Assembly (NCBI RefSeq): GCF_000764205.1
Contig: NZ_JQDZ01000048.1
Coordinates: forward strand, 62,001-126,000
Source of the DNA: Thalassotalea sp. ND16A
GTDB lineage: Bacteria > Pseudomonadota > Gammaproteobacteria > Enterobacterales > Alteromonadaceae
Length of the DNA stretch: 64,000 nt
Direction of reading: 5' to 3'
Each line of letters starts with the position of its first letter. The first letter of the stretch is position 1. The notes beneath the pieces were generated by a model. That model was not told where the DNA came from and searched no databases. It saw only the letters and a program-made list of their open reading frames with translations. The position numbers and the translations under genes were made by a program. This document shows positions 39,168 to 49,600 of the stretch, one piece after another.

Positions 39168-40625
39168 ATGATGAAATATTCCAATACTTACATCAAACTT
39201 GGCGATGCTTTTTTTCAGCGCATCGAACCGGCAACGGTGGCAGAACCAAAATTGCAACTATGGAACAAAGACTTAGCGGCAAGTCTGCAACTAAGTTCAG
39301 ACGAGTGCCAAGATAAACACAAACTTGCTCAGGTGTTTTCCGGTAATGAATTAGCAGACAGCGCCGAACCTATCGCGCTTGCCTATGCTGGCCATCAATT
39401 TGGTCACTTTAACCCGCAACTCGGCGATGGTCGTGCCCATTTGTTAGGTGAAGTTATTGATAATGAAAACATTCGCCGCGATATTCAACTCAAAGGGTCG
39501 GGCCGAACCCATTTCTCCAGACAAGGCGATGGACGCTGCGCTCTTGGCCCAGCCATTCGTGAATACATCATGAGTGAAGCGATGTACGCGCTTGGCGTAC
39601 CCACATCGAGGTGTTTGGCTGTGGTAACCACCGGCGAAAATGTTATCCGTGAAGTAGCGTTGCCCGGTGCAGTAGTAACACGGGTCGCAAGCAGCCATAT
39701 CCGTGTAGGTACATTCCAGTACTTTGCCGCTCGAGGTGACATTGAGTCTTTACTCTCTTTGGCCGATTACACCATTGCTCGCCACTACTCAGATATTACA
39801 GACGACACTACTGAGCGTTTTGTACAGTTGCTTGAACGCGTTATTGAAAAACAAATTCAATTGATCGTGCAATGGCTGCGAGTCGGTTTTATTCATGGCG
39901 TCATGAATACTGATAATACCGCCATTTGCGGAGAGACCATCGACTTTGGCCCTTGTGCAATGATGGGGGTATATGATCCTGCCACCGTATTTAGTTCTAT
40001 CGACAGAAATGGTCGATATGCATTCGGCAATCAAGCGAAAATTGCCCAATGGAACATGGCGCGTTTCGCTGAGGCGTTATTGCCTCTTATCGATTGTGTT
40101 CAAGACAGTGCAGTTAAACGAGTCGAGCCGTTAATTATCAATTTTTCGACCCAATACGAGCAAGCGTTTAATACCATGCTTGCCAATAAATTAGGTTTTG
40201 CTCACCCTGATGATGCCGATATAGAGCATCTTAAGGAGTTATTGATCATCATGCACAAAAACTCTCTCGATTATACTCAAACCTTCACCCAGCTCACCAA
40301 TAGCTTTGAGCAAGCCGATATCGCCGATAAATTAAAGGCAACGTTAGGTAGTTGGTATGATAGCTGGCAAGCTAAATTATGCGCTGCCAATATCGATTTT
40401 GCTGCAGCAAAACAGTTAATGCAACACCATAATCCACTGTTGATACCAAGAAACCATCATGTAGAAGAAGTGCTCGATAAATGCCAGGAAAGTGGTAACA
40501 GCGATGCTGCTGAACATTATTTAAGGTTTTTGCGATCGCCTTATAATGCGCAAAATGGCATGGCGTATTTCCAGCAAGCCGATGCCGAAGCCGATGAAAA
40601 TTACCACACATTTTGTGGCACTTAA
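39168..40625 (+). CDS. selO: Protein adenylyltransferase SelO (YdiU)
   Basis: Pseudokinase-fold enzyme that transfers AMP to protein hydroxyls and is linked to redox homeostasis. The 485 residues show AYAGHQFGHFNPQLGDGRAHLLGE (about 65-88), QLKGSGRTHFSRQGDGRCALGPAIREYIMSEAMYALGVPTSR and VMNTDNTAICGETIDFGPCAMM (metal-binding). The protein ends FCGT: the third-last residue is Cys, the place that holds selenocysteine in eukaryotic SelO and a regulatory Cys in E. coli. Two successive Met codons (39168, 39171) leave the start open by one residue. Confidence 0.93.
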   Translation: MMKYSNTYIKLGDAFFQRIEPATVAEPKLQLWNKDLAASLQLSSDECQDKHKLAQVFSGNELADSAEPIALAYAGHQFGHFNPQLGDGRAHLLGEVIDNENIRRDIQLKGSGRTHFSRQGDGRCALGPAIREYIMSEAMYALGVPTSRCLAVVTTGENVIREVALPGAVVTRVASSHIRVGTFQYFAARGDIESLLSLADYTIARHYSDITDDTTERFVQLLERVIEKQIQLIVQWLRVGFIHGVMNTDNTAICGETIDFGPCAMMGVYDPATVFSSIDRNGRYAFGNQAKIAQWNMARFAEALLPLIDCVQDSAVKRVEPLIINFSTQYEQAFNTMLANKLGFAHPDDADIEHLKELLIIMHKNSLDYTQTFTQLTNSFEQADIADKLKATLGSWYDSWQAKLCAANIDFAAAKQLMQHHNPLLIPRNHHVEEVLDKCQESGNSDAAEHYLRFLRSPYNAQNGMAYFQQADAEADENYHTFCGT

Positions 40626-40683
40626 CCCTAAGAATAGTTAAAACTTAAGCTCAAAACCTGAGCAATCAACCACTGGATATTGC

Positions 40684-40989
40684 ATGACGAACGTAAGCAA
40701 GTGTCAATTAACTGATGACGCATTAGTGTTAATTAATTTTAATTTCAACTGGCACCAAGATGACATTCGCGACTTAGCCACAAATGTATTTTCCCTTTTG
40801 CCTGAACACAGAATTATCGAACACATTGTTGGCGCCGACAGAGAATATTATCGCTTTAAATTTTTAAGCGAATATCTAATTTTACACTTTGAAAGCTATA
40901 GCAACTCTTGTTGGCTTGAAGCCGAAGATCAATTAGAAAACCCGGCACTGGCAATCATTGCAACACAATTAAACAACGCCATCAATTAG
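40684..40989 (+). CDS. Small conserved protein, DUF3630-like
   Basis: A 101-residue cytoplasmic protein with no signal or membrane helix. Segments LTDDALVLINFNFNW, VGADREYYRFKFLSEYLILHFESYSNSCWLE recall the DUF3630 family of gammaproteobacterial small proteins of unknown function; the match is from memory. It starts 58 bases behind selO and may share its transcript. Confidence 0.6.
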   Translation: MTNVSKCQLTDDALVLINFNFNWHQDDIRDLATNVFSLLPEHRIIEHIVGADREYYRFKFLSEYLILHFESYSNSCWLEAEDQLENPALAIIATQLNNAIN

Positions 40990-41028
40990 CCTTGTTCAGC
41001 AAAACAGCAGGCGATAAACATAGCATAT

Positions 41029-42063
41029 TTAATCGAATGCCAAGATGACCTTACCATCACTTTTGTGGGCGGCATAATGCGCTAATGCCAGGGGAAATTG
41101 TTCGGCATTAAATTGCCCATAAATATCCGTGTGGAAAATGCCCTGGGCCATGAGTTTTTGCACTTTTCGACTCAAACTCAGCACCTGCCACGGGGTTGAT
41201 TTGCCAATGTGGGTCGCCAGCCAGAACCCTTCGATTTTTTGGTTCCTGAATATCACATCGCTAACACTAAACTGACCACCCATTGGATGTTGAGTTTCGG
41301 TTAAGCGGCCATAAACGATAGCGGTGCTGCCATTGGGCATGCAAGACATCGTAGTGGGCGTATCAACATCGGCAACGGCATCTAATAATACCGTCGCATG
41401 CAAGGCTTTACTTGCCTGCTTTAACTGTTCTTTAAAGGTGTCAGCAGTCGTTAATAACACCTGATTGGCGCCCAGTTTTTTTAATACCTCAACATTCGCG
41501 GCTGAGCGCACCGTCGCAATCGTTTTCATGCCCAGCATGTTGGCATAACGAATAGCGCCTTTGCCCACCTGGCTTGCTGCCGCATTAATCACAACCGCTT
41601 TTGCCCCCAGCGTTTTTGCTCGTTCGATTAAACATACCGAAGTGCAAGGGTTTACGATGATAGTCGCGGCTTGTTGGTCGTTAATCTCTTTACGAACCGG
41701 TAAACAATAACTGGCTTTGCTGATCGCATATTTTGCCCACACGCCATCACGTCCTGGAGCTGCAGAGACCGCAACACGTTTGCCGGTTAGCCATTTGCCA
41801 TATAAGCCGGCATTCGCTGCAATTACCCGACCACAACCTTCAAACCCCGCATAGGCACCATCTATTGGCGGTAAACCATATTTACCCATTAAATAAACCA
41901 AATCTGAAGGGTTGACTGGCGAAGCCAGCATTTTCACCAACACTTCGCCAGGCTTTAACGCCGGTAGTTTTTTTTCCGTTAACTGAATACGCGCACTGAA
42001 TGGCGCATCAAGATCGTCCATCAAGTGTAAACTAAAGCCAATATTGCTGTTTGGGGTGACCAT
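41029..42063 (-). CDS. Medium-chain dehydrogenase/reductase (quinone/enoyl reductase type)
   Basis: A zinc-independent MDR oxidoreductase of 344 residues. LKPGEVLVKMLASPVNPSDLVYLMGKYG and YAGFEGCGRVIAA form the N-terminal GroES-like domain. NAAASQVGKGAIRYANMLGMKTIATVRS is the NADPH-binding Rossmann segment. Absence of zinc-binding Cys clusters fits the quinone reductase / mitochondrial enoyl-CoA reductase branch. The frame reaches 42105, but that part derives from a repeat-like ATACCAAT stretch; ATG 42063 has AGGA seven bases before it. The substrate is unknown. Confidence 0.82.
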   Translation of the reverse strand: MVTPNSNIGFSLHLMDDLDAPFSARIQLTEKKLPALKPGEVLVKMLASPVNPSDLVYLMGKYGLPPIDGAYAGFEGCGRVIAANAGLYGKWLTGKRVAVSAAPGRDGVWAKYAISKASYCLPVRKEINDQQAATIIVNPCTSVCLIERAKTLGAKAVVINAAASQVGKGAIRYANMLGMKTIATVRSAANVEVLKKLGANQVLLTTADTFKEQLKQASKALHATVLLDAVADVDTPTTMSCMPNGSTAIVYGRLTETQHPMGGQFSVSDVIFRNQKIEGFWLATHIGKSTPWQVLSLSRKVQKLMAQGIFHTDIYGQFNAEQFPLALAHYAAHKSDGKVILAFD

Positions 42064-42135
42064 CTTACTGTCCTGTCTTTCCATGTTTTTAATACCAATC
42101 GGCATAAGAATTCAGTGTTGCAAAAAAGCAAGCGA

Positions 42136-43020
42136 CTACAAGCCTCGTTGCCACTCCTGGCGCAAAGGAATGGCATTGTTTAACGCCATTTCTACTTTCG
42201 TTAATAACTGCTGTTTATCTTTACCTAATACGCCTTTGAGTATTAAATAATTCGATGCATGATCTGAGCGAAAAATGGTTTTGTTTAATTGCAAATGAGT
42301 TAACAAGGTATGCATTTCCATAAACAACTCTTGTTGCTTAAGTTGCCTGAATTTGCCATTGAAATTTTCAGCGAAGCGCTCTTCCCCTAAAGGAAATGAC
42401 ACCACTAAGGTTGATAGATAATCCGGTTGCGCCACGTTCATTAATTTTGCCGAATTAATGGCGTGCTGCTGAGATAACTCAGGGCCGCCGAGACCGTTTA
42501 AAATCATCACCGAACTTTTCATTCCGGCTTGTTTTATTTTCTCCAGAGCAATAAGCGAGCTTTGATAGGTTTCGCCCTTTTCGATCAGTTGTAACACCTG
42601 ATCATCACCACTTTCACAACCGACATACAGTAAACTTAAGCCTAACTGTTTTAATTCACTGAGTTGCTCTACGGTTTTATTACCCAGATTGCGCGGCAAA
42701 CAATAACTGGAGATACGGCTGACATCAGGAAAGTATTGGCGAATGAGTAGCAAAATATCTTTTAGTCGATTGAACGGCAACATCATCGCATCGCCATCGG
42801 CTAAGAATATTCGCCGAACCGGTAAAGAGGCTTGTTTAATGGCCGCTAATTCTTGTTCAATGATATCGAGTTTCTTCGGTTTAAATTTTTTATTATCGGC
42901 GGTGTACATATCGCAAAATGTGCACTTATTCCACGAGCAACCATTGGTCACTTGCAAAATCAGGCTTTGCCATTCACTCGGTGGCCGAAATACCGGCTCT
43001 ATATAATTTAATGGGTACAT
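42136..43020 (-). CDS. Radical SAM protein
   Basis: A 294-residue radical S-adenosylmethionine enzyme. The cluster motif is NGCSWNKCTFCDMY (about 26-39), with Cys spacing CX4CX2C instead of the classic CX3CX2C; a group of COG1032-type proteins shares this GCSxNxCTFC form. Glu/Gly SAM-contact segments follow (LADGDAMML, VGCESGDDQVL, ILNGLGGPE). No B12-binding or SPASM domain is present. The target is unknown. It lies 72 bases upstream of the MDR reductase gene on the same strand and may be cotranscribed. Confidence 0.85.
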   Translation of the reverse strand: MYPLNYIEPVFRPPSEWQSLILQVTNGCSWNKCTFCDMYTADNKKFKPKKLDIIEQELAAIKQASLPVRRIFLADGDAMMLPFNRLKDILLLIRQYFPDVSRISSYCLPRNLGNKTVEQLSELKQLGLSLLYVGCESGDDQVLQLIEKGETYQSSLIALEKIKQAGMKSSVMILNGLGGPELSQQHAINSAKLMNVAQPDYLSTLVVSFPLGEERFAENFNGKFRQLKQQELFMEMHTLLTHLQLNKTIFRSDHASNYLILKGVLGKDKQQLLTKVEMALNNAIPLRQEWQRGL

Positions 43021-43121
43021 ATCGGTTAATACTATTTAGTCGACTTGGTATTAGCTTTGCTGCAAGTTTAAATGATATCACTGACATTTACGATATTGAG
43101 CGCTGAAATGATTCCTGGCTG

Positions 43122-44336
43122 TTAAGGAATATTTGGCCAGGACAAGGTAACTTTGGCCCCTTTTAATGAAGGGCTGTTATCCAGTTCAAGTTCACCTTGA
43201 TGCCAGATAAGTATTTTCCTGACAATGTATAAACCAAGGCCATAACCGGTTTTGCAGTCCCCCTGCGATTCTTTACGGACAAAGGGTTGAATTAATTTTT
43301 TTGCTTCTTGGCCAACACCGGGTCCATCATCGGAAACTTCGAGAATACAGATGTTATTCACTATGCTAAAACAAACATCAACACGGTTATTGGCATAACG
43401 CAGCGCGTTATTGATTAAGTTTTGCAGCGCTCGGTTCATCGCCTGTTCATTGAAATACGCCTGCTTCACTGTTGATTGTAAATTTACTTGTATCCTGCTT
43501 GGGTAATAATCAAGCTTGGCCGACATCTCGCTGAAGAATTGCTCAACGTTTACCTTTTCTTTAGCCATTAAGTAATGCTTATGTTCCAGGCGTTCAAAAG
43601 ACAGGTATTCGTCCATCATTTGTTGTATCTCGCCAATATCAGCCAATAAGCGTTGCTGTTGTGTTTTTTCGATCATCGGCGCGATAATTTCAGCAAGAAA
43701 CTTCATTCTTGCCAACGGCGTTCTAATCTCATGGGCTATGGTACGCGACAAATCTTGATGCATTTGCATAGTGTTGACAATCTGGTGAGACATTTTTTCA
43801 AACGCTCTTGCCAGTGGATAGATGTTGGACGATGGCGATATTTCACTATCTATCGAATTGGGTTGTTCACCAAAAGCAATCGCTTGTTGCTGCAATTTGG
43901 CCAAATCTTTAAATAACGGCCAAATAAAACCCAACACTAACAGCCCCAGTGCCGAATAAAACAAAATGACAAAATAAAAGTCATCATTTTGACCATTATC
44001 ATCACCTAAAGATATCGGTCCCATCTGGTACAGGGTTTTTGGCCCAAGTAACTGATAAAAATAGACAAACCCTTGCTCATCGGCGATTTCAATGACTTCA
44101 CCTTGCTCTAACATTGACTCTAGCCGTGCAGGCATCGCAATAGTATTTCTGGCAACCTGCTTTAACTGAATTTGTGGATTACTCGGTTCGCCAACATGGG
44201 CAAATATTTGCTGCACATCTAACGAGTAGCTTTCCGGCGGTTTCATCAGGTTGTTATAGATTTGACCAAACAAGTAAATGATCAAAAAGGCCAATAACAC
44301 AATTAAGACATACAAGCGGGCAAATTGAAAAATCAT
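43122..44336 (-). CDS. Sensor histidine kinase
   Basis: A 404-residue membrane kinase. Membrane helices at about 5-25 and 120-142 flank a periplasmic domain of about 95 residues. HAMP-like and linker segments lead to the dimerisation helix DLSRTIAHEIRTPLARM (phospho-acceptor His near 202) and an ATPase domain with NLINNALRYA (N box), DDGPGV (G1) and GYGLGLYIVRKI (G2). It follows the response regulator by 3 bp. The signal is unknown, but the operon's MipA and DUF3019 genes suggest an envelope cue. Confidence 0.92.
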   Translation of the reverse strand: MIFQFARLYVLIVLLAFLIIYLFGQIYNNLMKPPESYSLDVQQIFAHVGEPSNPQIQLKQVARNTIAMPARLESMLEQGEVIEIADEQGFVYFYQLLGPKTLYQMGPISLGDDNGQNDDFYFVILFYSALGLLVLGFIWPLFKDLAKLQQQAIAFGEQPNSIDSEISPSSNIYPLARAFEKMSHQIVNTMQMHQDLSRTIAHEIRTPLARMKFLAEIIAPMIEKTQQQRLLADIGEIQQMMDEYLSFERLEHKHYLMAKEKVNVEQFFSEMSAKLDYYPSRIQVNLQSTVKQAYFNEQAMNRALQNLINNALRYANNRVDVCFSIVNNICILEVSDDGPGVGQEAKKLIQPFVRKESQGDCKTGYGLGLYIVRKILIWHQGELELDNSPSLKGAKVTLSWPNIP

Positions 44337-44339
44337 CCG

Positions 44340-45026
44340 TTATTCACCACAACTTAGCAAATAACCTTTGCCGCGAATAGAGCGGATCACCAGGTAGTCG
44401 ATGGACAATTCTTCCAGTTTTTTTCTTAATCGGCTAATGATCAAGTCTACCGCCCGGTCTAAGCCGTCATAGTCTCTGCCAATAATACTTTTAAACAACA
44501 CTTCTCTGGGGACAATTTCTAAATGGTGTTGCGCCAGCAGATATAAAACATCAAACTCTTGTACGGTGATCGGCAGCGCTGCGCCCTGGTAATAAATTTT
44601 CTTCTGCTGAGAGTCGAGTACCAGTTTGTTTAATCGTAATGTTGATGAAGACTCCTGGTTGCGCAAGCGCATATGAACCTTGATGCGGGCAAGTAAAATT
44701 GCCGGGTCTACCGGTTTGACGATATAATCTACCGCGCCTAAATCCAGACCATAAATTTGGTCTTTGTCATCATCGAGTGCGGTAAAAAATATTACCGGGC
44801 AATGAATTTCTTTATTCAGGGTTTTAAATAACTCAAAGCCACTGATATCCGGTAACATCACATCACAAATGACAATATCAAATTCATTTAAGTTAAATAA
44901 TAAATTGACTTCCTCACCACTGCTAACATGTACCACATCGCATTGATTCGCCCGTAGATATTGACAAATTAATGATGCCAGCGGCAGATCGTCTTCAATT
45001 AACAATAACTTACAGAGAATGCTCAT
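44340..45026 (-). CDS. OmpR/PhoB-family response regulator
   Basis: A 228-residue two-domain regulator. The receiver has the acidic pair EDD (11-13), phospho-acceptor Asp near 55 (IVICDVMLPD), Thr in FFTALDD and Lys in VDYIVKPVDP. The C-terminal winged helix reads VQEFDVLYLLAQHHLEIVPREVLF and RAVDLIISRLRKKLEEL...IRGKGYLL. ATG 45026 lies 2 bases behind the DUF3019 stop; a TTG-started frame from 45044 is less likely. OmpR-type proteins bind direct repeats with about 10-bp phasing, and two such sites occur at 46388 and 46569. Confidence 0.93.
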   Translation of the reverse strand: MSILCKLLLIEDDLPLASLICQYLRANQCDVVHVSSGEEVNLLFNLNEFDIVICDVMLPDISGFELFKTLNKEIHCPVIFFTALDDDKDQIYGLDLGAVDYIVKPVDPAILLARIKVHMRLRNQESSSTLRLNKLVLDSQQKKIYYQGAALPITVQEFDVLYLLAQHHLEIVPREVLFKSIIGRDYDGLDRAVDLIISRLRKKLEELSIDYLVIRSIRGKGYLLSCGE

Positions 45027-45028
45027 AA

Positions 45029-45457
45029 TTATAAAATATTCCAACTATAGCGCCGACGCTTACGTTTTTTCACTGGCTGATATGCCGCTACTTTAAACAT
45101 AGCCCAGGCAATCATTTGCTGCTCATTCAGGTCTTCAACAATGATCATCACACTCTTACTGGTATTTACCGCAAAAAAGAAACCCGCGGCCTGATGGCCT
45201 TGATAGCATTGCCGGGTTTCTAATTTGTCTTGGGTATATACGCAAAATGGCGAGCTGATATTTGCCGGTAATTGCAAACTTAGGGTGCGGCGGCAACGGC
45301 CCTGTTTTGTTTCCAACACGCAAATTCTTGGCTGTAAAACTAGTTGTAGATCAGTTAATTCTGAGCGGATTTGCTCGGCTTGAACCGGTAAAATACAGAC
45401 ACACCACAACAGGAGGAAGCTCCCCATATGTTGCTTTGCTGGTAGCTGTTTAATCAT
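45029..45457 (-). CDS. Exported DUF3019-type protein
   Basis: A 142-residue secreted protein with a signal peptide (GSFLLLWCVCILPVQA). The mature part has LQLVLQPRICVLETKQGRC and FCVYTQDKLETRQC, Cys-containing strands typical of the small DUF3019 proteins that accompany MipA and two-component genes in Alteromonadales (recognised from memory). The C terminus is strongly basic (KKRKRRR). It lies 8 bases behind mipA and 2 before the regulator. A role as an accessory to sensing is inferred only. Confidence 0.72.
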   Translation of the reverse strand: MIKQLPAKQHMGSFLLLWCVCILPVQAEQIRSELTDLQLVLQPRICVLETKQGRCRRTLSLQLPANISSPFCVYTQDKLETRQCYQGHQAAGFFFAVNTSKSVMIIVEDLNEQQMIAWAMFKVAAYQPVKKRKRRRYSWNIL

Positions 45458-45465
45458 ATAGGGGG

Positions 45466-46314
45466 TCAAAACTGATATCTCAAGCCAACGAAACTGGTCA
45501 AATAATTACTATCCTCGACCAGTAAACTTTGCTTAATATGGTTACCAAACTTGGTATATTTAGCGATGCCGACAACAGCAAATGATTCAGTAATTGGCAC
45601 ATCCACTTGTACCTTGTAGTAAAAGTTATGGCTTTTACCGCCTGTTTTTAATTCGTCGACCCCCTCGAGTATGGATAATTCTTCCGGCTGAAAGCGGTAA
45701 TAGTATTCAACAATTTCACGACTTTTTATCACCTGGCCGACTTCAACTAAAGTGTTAAACCAGCGATTAGCGAAGCTGGTGGCAATACTAAAGTGGATTT
45801 CATGGCCATGGTGTACGCCGGTAACATCCTGAAAATAGCCAATACGAGTATCAAAGTAATCATTAATCACGGTGAAACTGACTCCGCCTAAATAAGATAA
45901 ATCGCGTTTTACTGGCTTAAATTCCTGCCCTGGTTTAATCGGACCACGTATCGGATTAAAGCCCAAAGCACTGCTGACGGTTAAGTCTTGTTGATCTTCA
46001 AAATGATAAAACATGCCATCATCGTTAAGTAAGCCGACCACATCAACGATCATCTCGTCATTTTCCAGCAAGCTATAGCCTAGGGTCGTGCCTTCGAGAA
46101 AAAACTTCTCACCATAATAACTCACTGACGGAAACAAAATAACATCGAGATCTTTAAAATTAACAATGGGATTTTCAATTTTACCTTCGCCGAGAAAAAT
46201 CGAAAATGTCCATTGCTCAATCGCTACTTCATCGCGAGCAGCGTCATCGTTAGCACTTAGCGGCGCGGAAAAAGCAATGATAAGGCTAAAAAGCCAAAAC
46301 GGGTAAATTTTCAT
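45466..46314 (-). CDS. MipA/OmpV-family outer-membrane protein
   Basis: A 282-residue outer-membrane beta-barrel of the MipA/OmpV family (an MltA-interacting scaffold in E. coli; OmpV in Vibrio). It has a signal peptide MKIYPFWLFSLIIAFSAPLSA, alternating beta strands throughout, and a terminal aromatic residue in LRYQF as required for barrel insertion. The frame extends to 46431, but ATG 46314 begins the signal. First gene of the operon with DUF3019, regulator and kinase; the first direct-repeat site is 73 bases before its start. Confidence 0.85.
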   Translation of the reverse strand: MKIYPFWLFSLIIAFSAPLSANDDAARDEVAIEQWTFSIFLGEGKIENPIVNFKDLDVILFPSVSYYGEKFFLEGTTLGYSLLENDEMIVDVVGLLNDDGMFYHFEDQQDLTVSSALGFNPIRGPIKPGQEFKPVKRDLSYLGGVSFTVINDYFDTRIGYFQDVTGVHHGHEIHFSIATSFANRWFNTLVEVGQVIKSREIVEYYYRFQPEELSILEGVDELKTGGKSHNFYYKVQVDVPITESFAVVGIAKYTKFGNHIKQSLLVEDSNYLTSFVGLRYQF

Positions 46315-46387
46315 GAAAACATTGAAATCCAAATAGCAAACCAGTTCATCTGAGTTTAACAACTTACACAAATGATTAATACGAATG

Positions 46388-46404
46388 TACAAAAAGCTAC
46401 AAAA
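46388..46404. promoter_or_regulatory. Direct-repeat site upstream of mipA (OmpR-type)
   Basis: TACAAAA occurs twice with exactly 10-bp phasing (46388-46394 and 46398-46404). The extended 15-mer GTACAAAANGCTACA recurs at 46568-46582 in front of the protease. It lies in the 371-bp divergent region 46315-46685, which otherwise has no gene. Confidence 0.6.
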
Positions 46405-46568
46405 CTCAAAGCGGTTAAACTTTAACCGCAACGCCCGTATTTAAAGGCCACTGGCAACAAAAAAGCACGACACAGAGCAACCGTCATTAACATTTATTTA
46501 ACATAAATATTGTCTTTAATACCATACCATTAGAGTAAATATAGCGCTTGCCAGAGCAAAATTCCACG

Positions 46569-46586
46569 TACAAAACGCTACAGTAA
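46569..46586. promoter_or_regulatory. Direct-repeat site upstream of the S8 protease (OmpR-type)
   Basis: TACAAAA (46569-46575) is followed 10 bases later by TACAGTA (46579-46585). The 15-base core matches the site in front of mipA at 14 of 15 positions, in the same orientation. It lies about 100 bases before the protease start. Confidence 0.58.
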
Positions 46587-46685
46587 AACTGAAGATTTTC
46601 TAGTCAAGAGTATGGTTATATTTGAGGTCATTGCTGAATTAACATTCAACAATTCCAATTAAATATAACTTTTATGGAAGGTCTC

Positions 46686-49600
46686 ATGAAGATAAAAATG
46701 CTTGTAACTGCCGTTGCTACCGCACTGTATAGTGTTGGTATGGCGCAGGCGGCTTTAGTCGGTGAACATGCTGAAATAAATAATAAACTTACAGCACCCA
46801 ATGTTACTACTGAACAAATAAAACAATTTCAACAACAGTTAAACGTTAACGATGCATCTATGCTACAAAATGCCGGGCTTAACGTGCAAATCAATCAACA
46901 ACACCACAAGTTTACCGAAGAAGAAGACATCTTTGGCGAGCATGTTTATATTGTTCGTCTAAACGATAGCCCGGTTTCGGCGTTGGCGAAACAGCCGGAC
47001 TCAAACATTGCCCTGGCGATGAAAAAATCTGGCAGCAATAAATTATTTAGCAAAGGCCAACCTATGCTAAGAGAAGTTGCGCAATATCAACAGCAATTGC
47101 TTACGACTCAACAGCAAGTGTTGCAAGGAATGTCGACGTTAGTGGGCACTAAACAGGCACGTAAACATTTCACCAAAGCGATCAACGGTTTTTCGGTTGA
47201 AATGACTCAGGCCGAAGCACAACGGGTATCTACCTTAGGTAACGTTGCTTCGGTTGTGCGCGCGAAAACCTATGAGTTATTATCAGATACTGGCCCTAAG
47301 CACATTGGCGCAGATGGTATATGGCAAGGTACGGCGACTACCGATGGTATGGAGTACAAAGGTGAAGGTCAAATTATGGCGATCATCGATACCGGTATTA
47401 ACTCAGATCATCCATCGTTTGCCGATGTTGGTGGTGATGGTTATAACCACACCAACCCTTGGGGCGCAGAGCAATACGTTGGTAATTGTGCCGATGCAGA
47501 ATTGGCGGAATTGGTCAATTGTAACGACAAGCTTATTGGTATGCGTTCATATTCGTCAATCACCGATAATTATGAAACCATGCGTCCAGGTTGGCCGGCA
47601 ATTGCCGAAGATTATCAGGGCCATGGCTCGCACGTTGCTTCAACCGCCGCGGGCAATGTCTTATATGACGTTGACTATGTATTACCCGAAGCAGGTGAAA
47701 ACGCAGATGGTGTGGTATTAAAAGCAGGTTTATTTCCTGAAATTTCAGGGGTTGCGCCACATGCCAACATCATCGCTTACCAGGTGTGTAATGCCAACAA
47801 CGATGATGGTTTTAGAGGTTGTCCTGGCGAAGCGCTGGTTGCCGGTATTGAAGATGCCATCGCCGATGGTGTCGATGTGATTAACTTCTCTATTGGTGGT
47901 GCCGACTCCAACGTTTGGGGTGACCCGGTACAACAGGCGTTTTTATCTGCTCGCGAAGCCGGCATTAACGTCGCTGCCGCCGCGGGTAACGCTGGACAAG
48001 CTTGTGGTGCTGAGTGTATGGGTATGCTGGATAACTCCTCGCCCTGGCTTGCACAAGTGGCTGCCACCACTCACGGTCGTGAGATTGCGGTTGAAACTAT
48101 GGTTGAATATGCCGGTTTCATCGATGAAAATCTTGGCTCTGAAATTCCTGCCTGGTCTGATGTTGGTACCTCAGGTGGCGCGATCAATACCACTGAATTA
48201 ACCGGTGTTGTGGTTTGGGCCAAAGATTATGAAGATATTGATGGCAACAAGGATTACAACGGTTACTGTAGCACTGAGTATCCTGCCGGTACCTTTGATA
48301 ACTTTAAAGATGGCACAGCAATTCCAGGAGCCAGTGATGGCAGCACTAACGTTATCGTCGTGTGTCAACGTCATGATCCTCAAGATCCCGCTGCCAATGC
48401 GCGTACCGCAAAAGTTAGCCACGTAAAAGCTGGTGGCGCCGATGGCTTTGTGATGTTTAACAAGATTGCCTCGCAAGGAACTGTACCAACTGAGTATGAA
48501 TTACCTGCGGTGCATTTCACTTACGATCAATGGAATGGTAAGTACCTAGGTTATAACAACCCGGATAATACCGATGGTTTGGAAGACTGGATAGATTCCT
48601 ATGCTGAATTAGGCCATATGATCACCATTAAAGAAACGGTTATAGAACGCCGAGTTGATGAGGACAATGCTGACTGGTTGGCAAAATTCTCTTCTCGTGG
48701 CCCATCGTTCTCTAATGTTGAAGTGTTGGCGCCAGCAATGGCAGCACCCGGGGTAAATATTTTAGCGGCATACTCAGATGAACAGCCGTTTACCGCTAAC
48801 CCGTATGGTCAGGATTATGCTGCCATTAGTGGTACTTCAATGGCATCTCCGCATGTCGCCGGAGCAATGGCATTACTTCGTCAGGCTCACCCTGAATGGT
48901 CTGCTACCGAAGTACAATCGGCACTTTCAATGACCGCTGACAATATCGTCAAATATCGTCGTTTAAATAATGATTCCGACCTTGAAGGCAAAGCGGAAAT
49001 TTACCGCGCCGGTACCGGTCGCATCAATGTTGCCAACGCGGTAAAAGCGGGTCTGGTAATGGATGAGTCGGCAGATAATTTTAAAGCGGCCGATCCATAC
49101 AATGGTGGCACTCCGCATAAATTGAACATGCCAAACCTGGTAAACTTTAGCTGTGCGCCAGAGTGTCAATGGATCCGTACGGTGAAAGCAACCCGTGACG
49201 GTACCTGGTCGGTGAGTAACTCAGATGTGCTCAACTGGAATTTTGATATGAAAAATCAAAGTGCCCAGAACGGCGTCAATATTGAAGTTACACCAAAAGA
49301 ATTCTCTCTGAAAGCCGGCGAGACGCAAACCATAGTGGTGAAAGCGTCAATCATGGATACTCAGGATTGGTTCAGTAACTCGGAAGTGGAGTTACATTCA
49401 AATTTGATCTTTAATGCCGAAGAAAGTGATATCCCACAAGCGCATTGGCCGGTTGTGTTTAAGTACGACCGTGGTGAACTACCAGCACGTTTACAAGCTA
49501 CCGCCCATCGCGACAATTCCAGCTACCAGATTAATCAGGTGATGCTGCCTATGGTGGAAATGCCTTATTCTCGAGTGTATGAGCCGGTTAAAGCGAACGT

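Noticed and set aside
47245-47721. 158-codon frame inside the S8 protease gene
   Set aside because: It overlaps the catalytic domain in another phase with no start signal.
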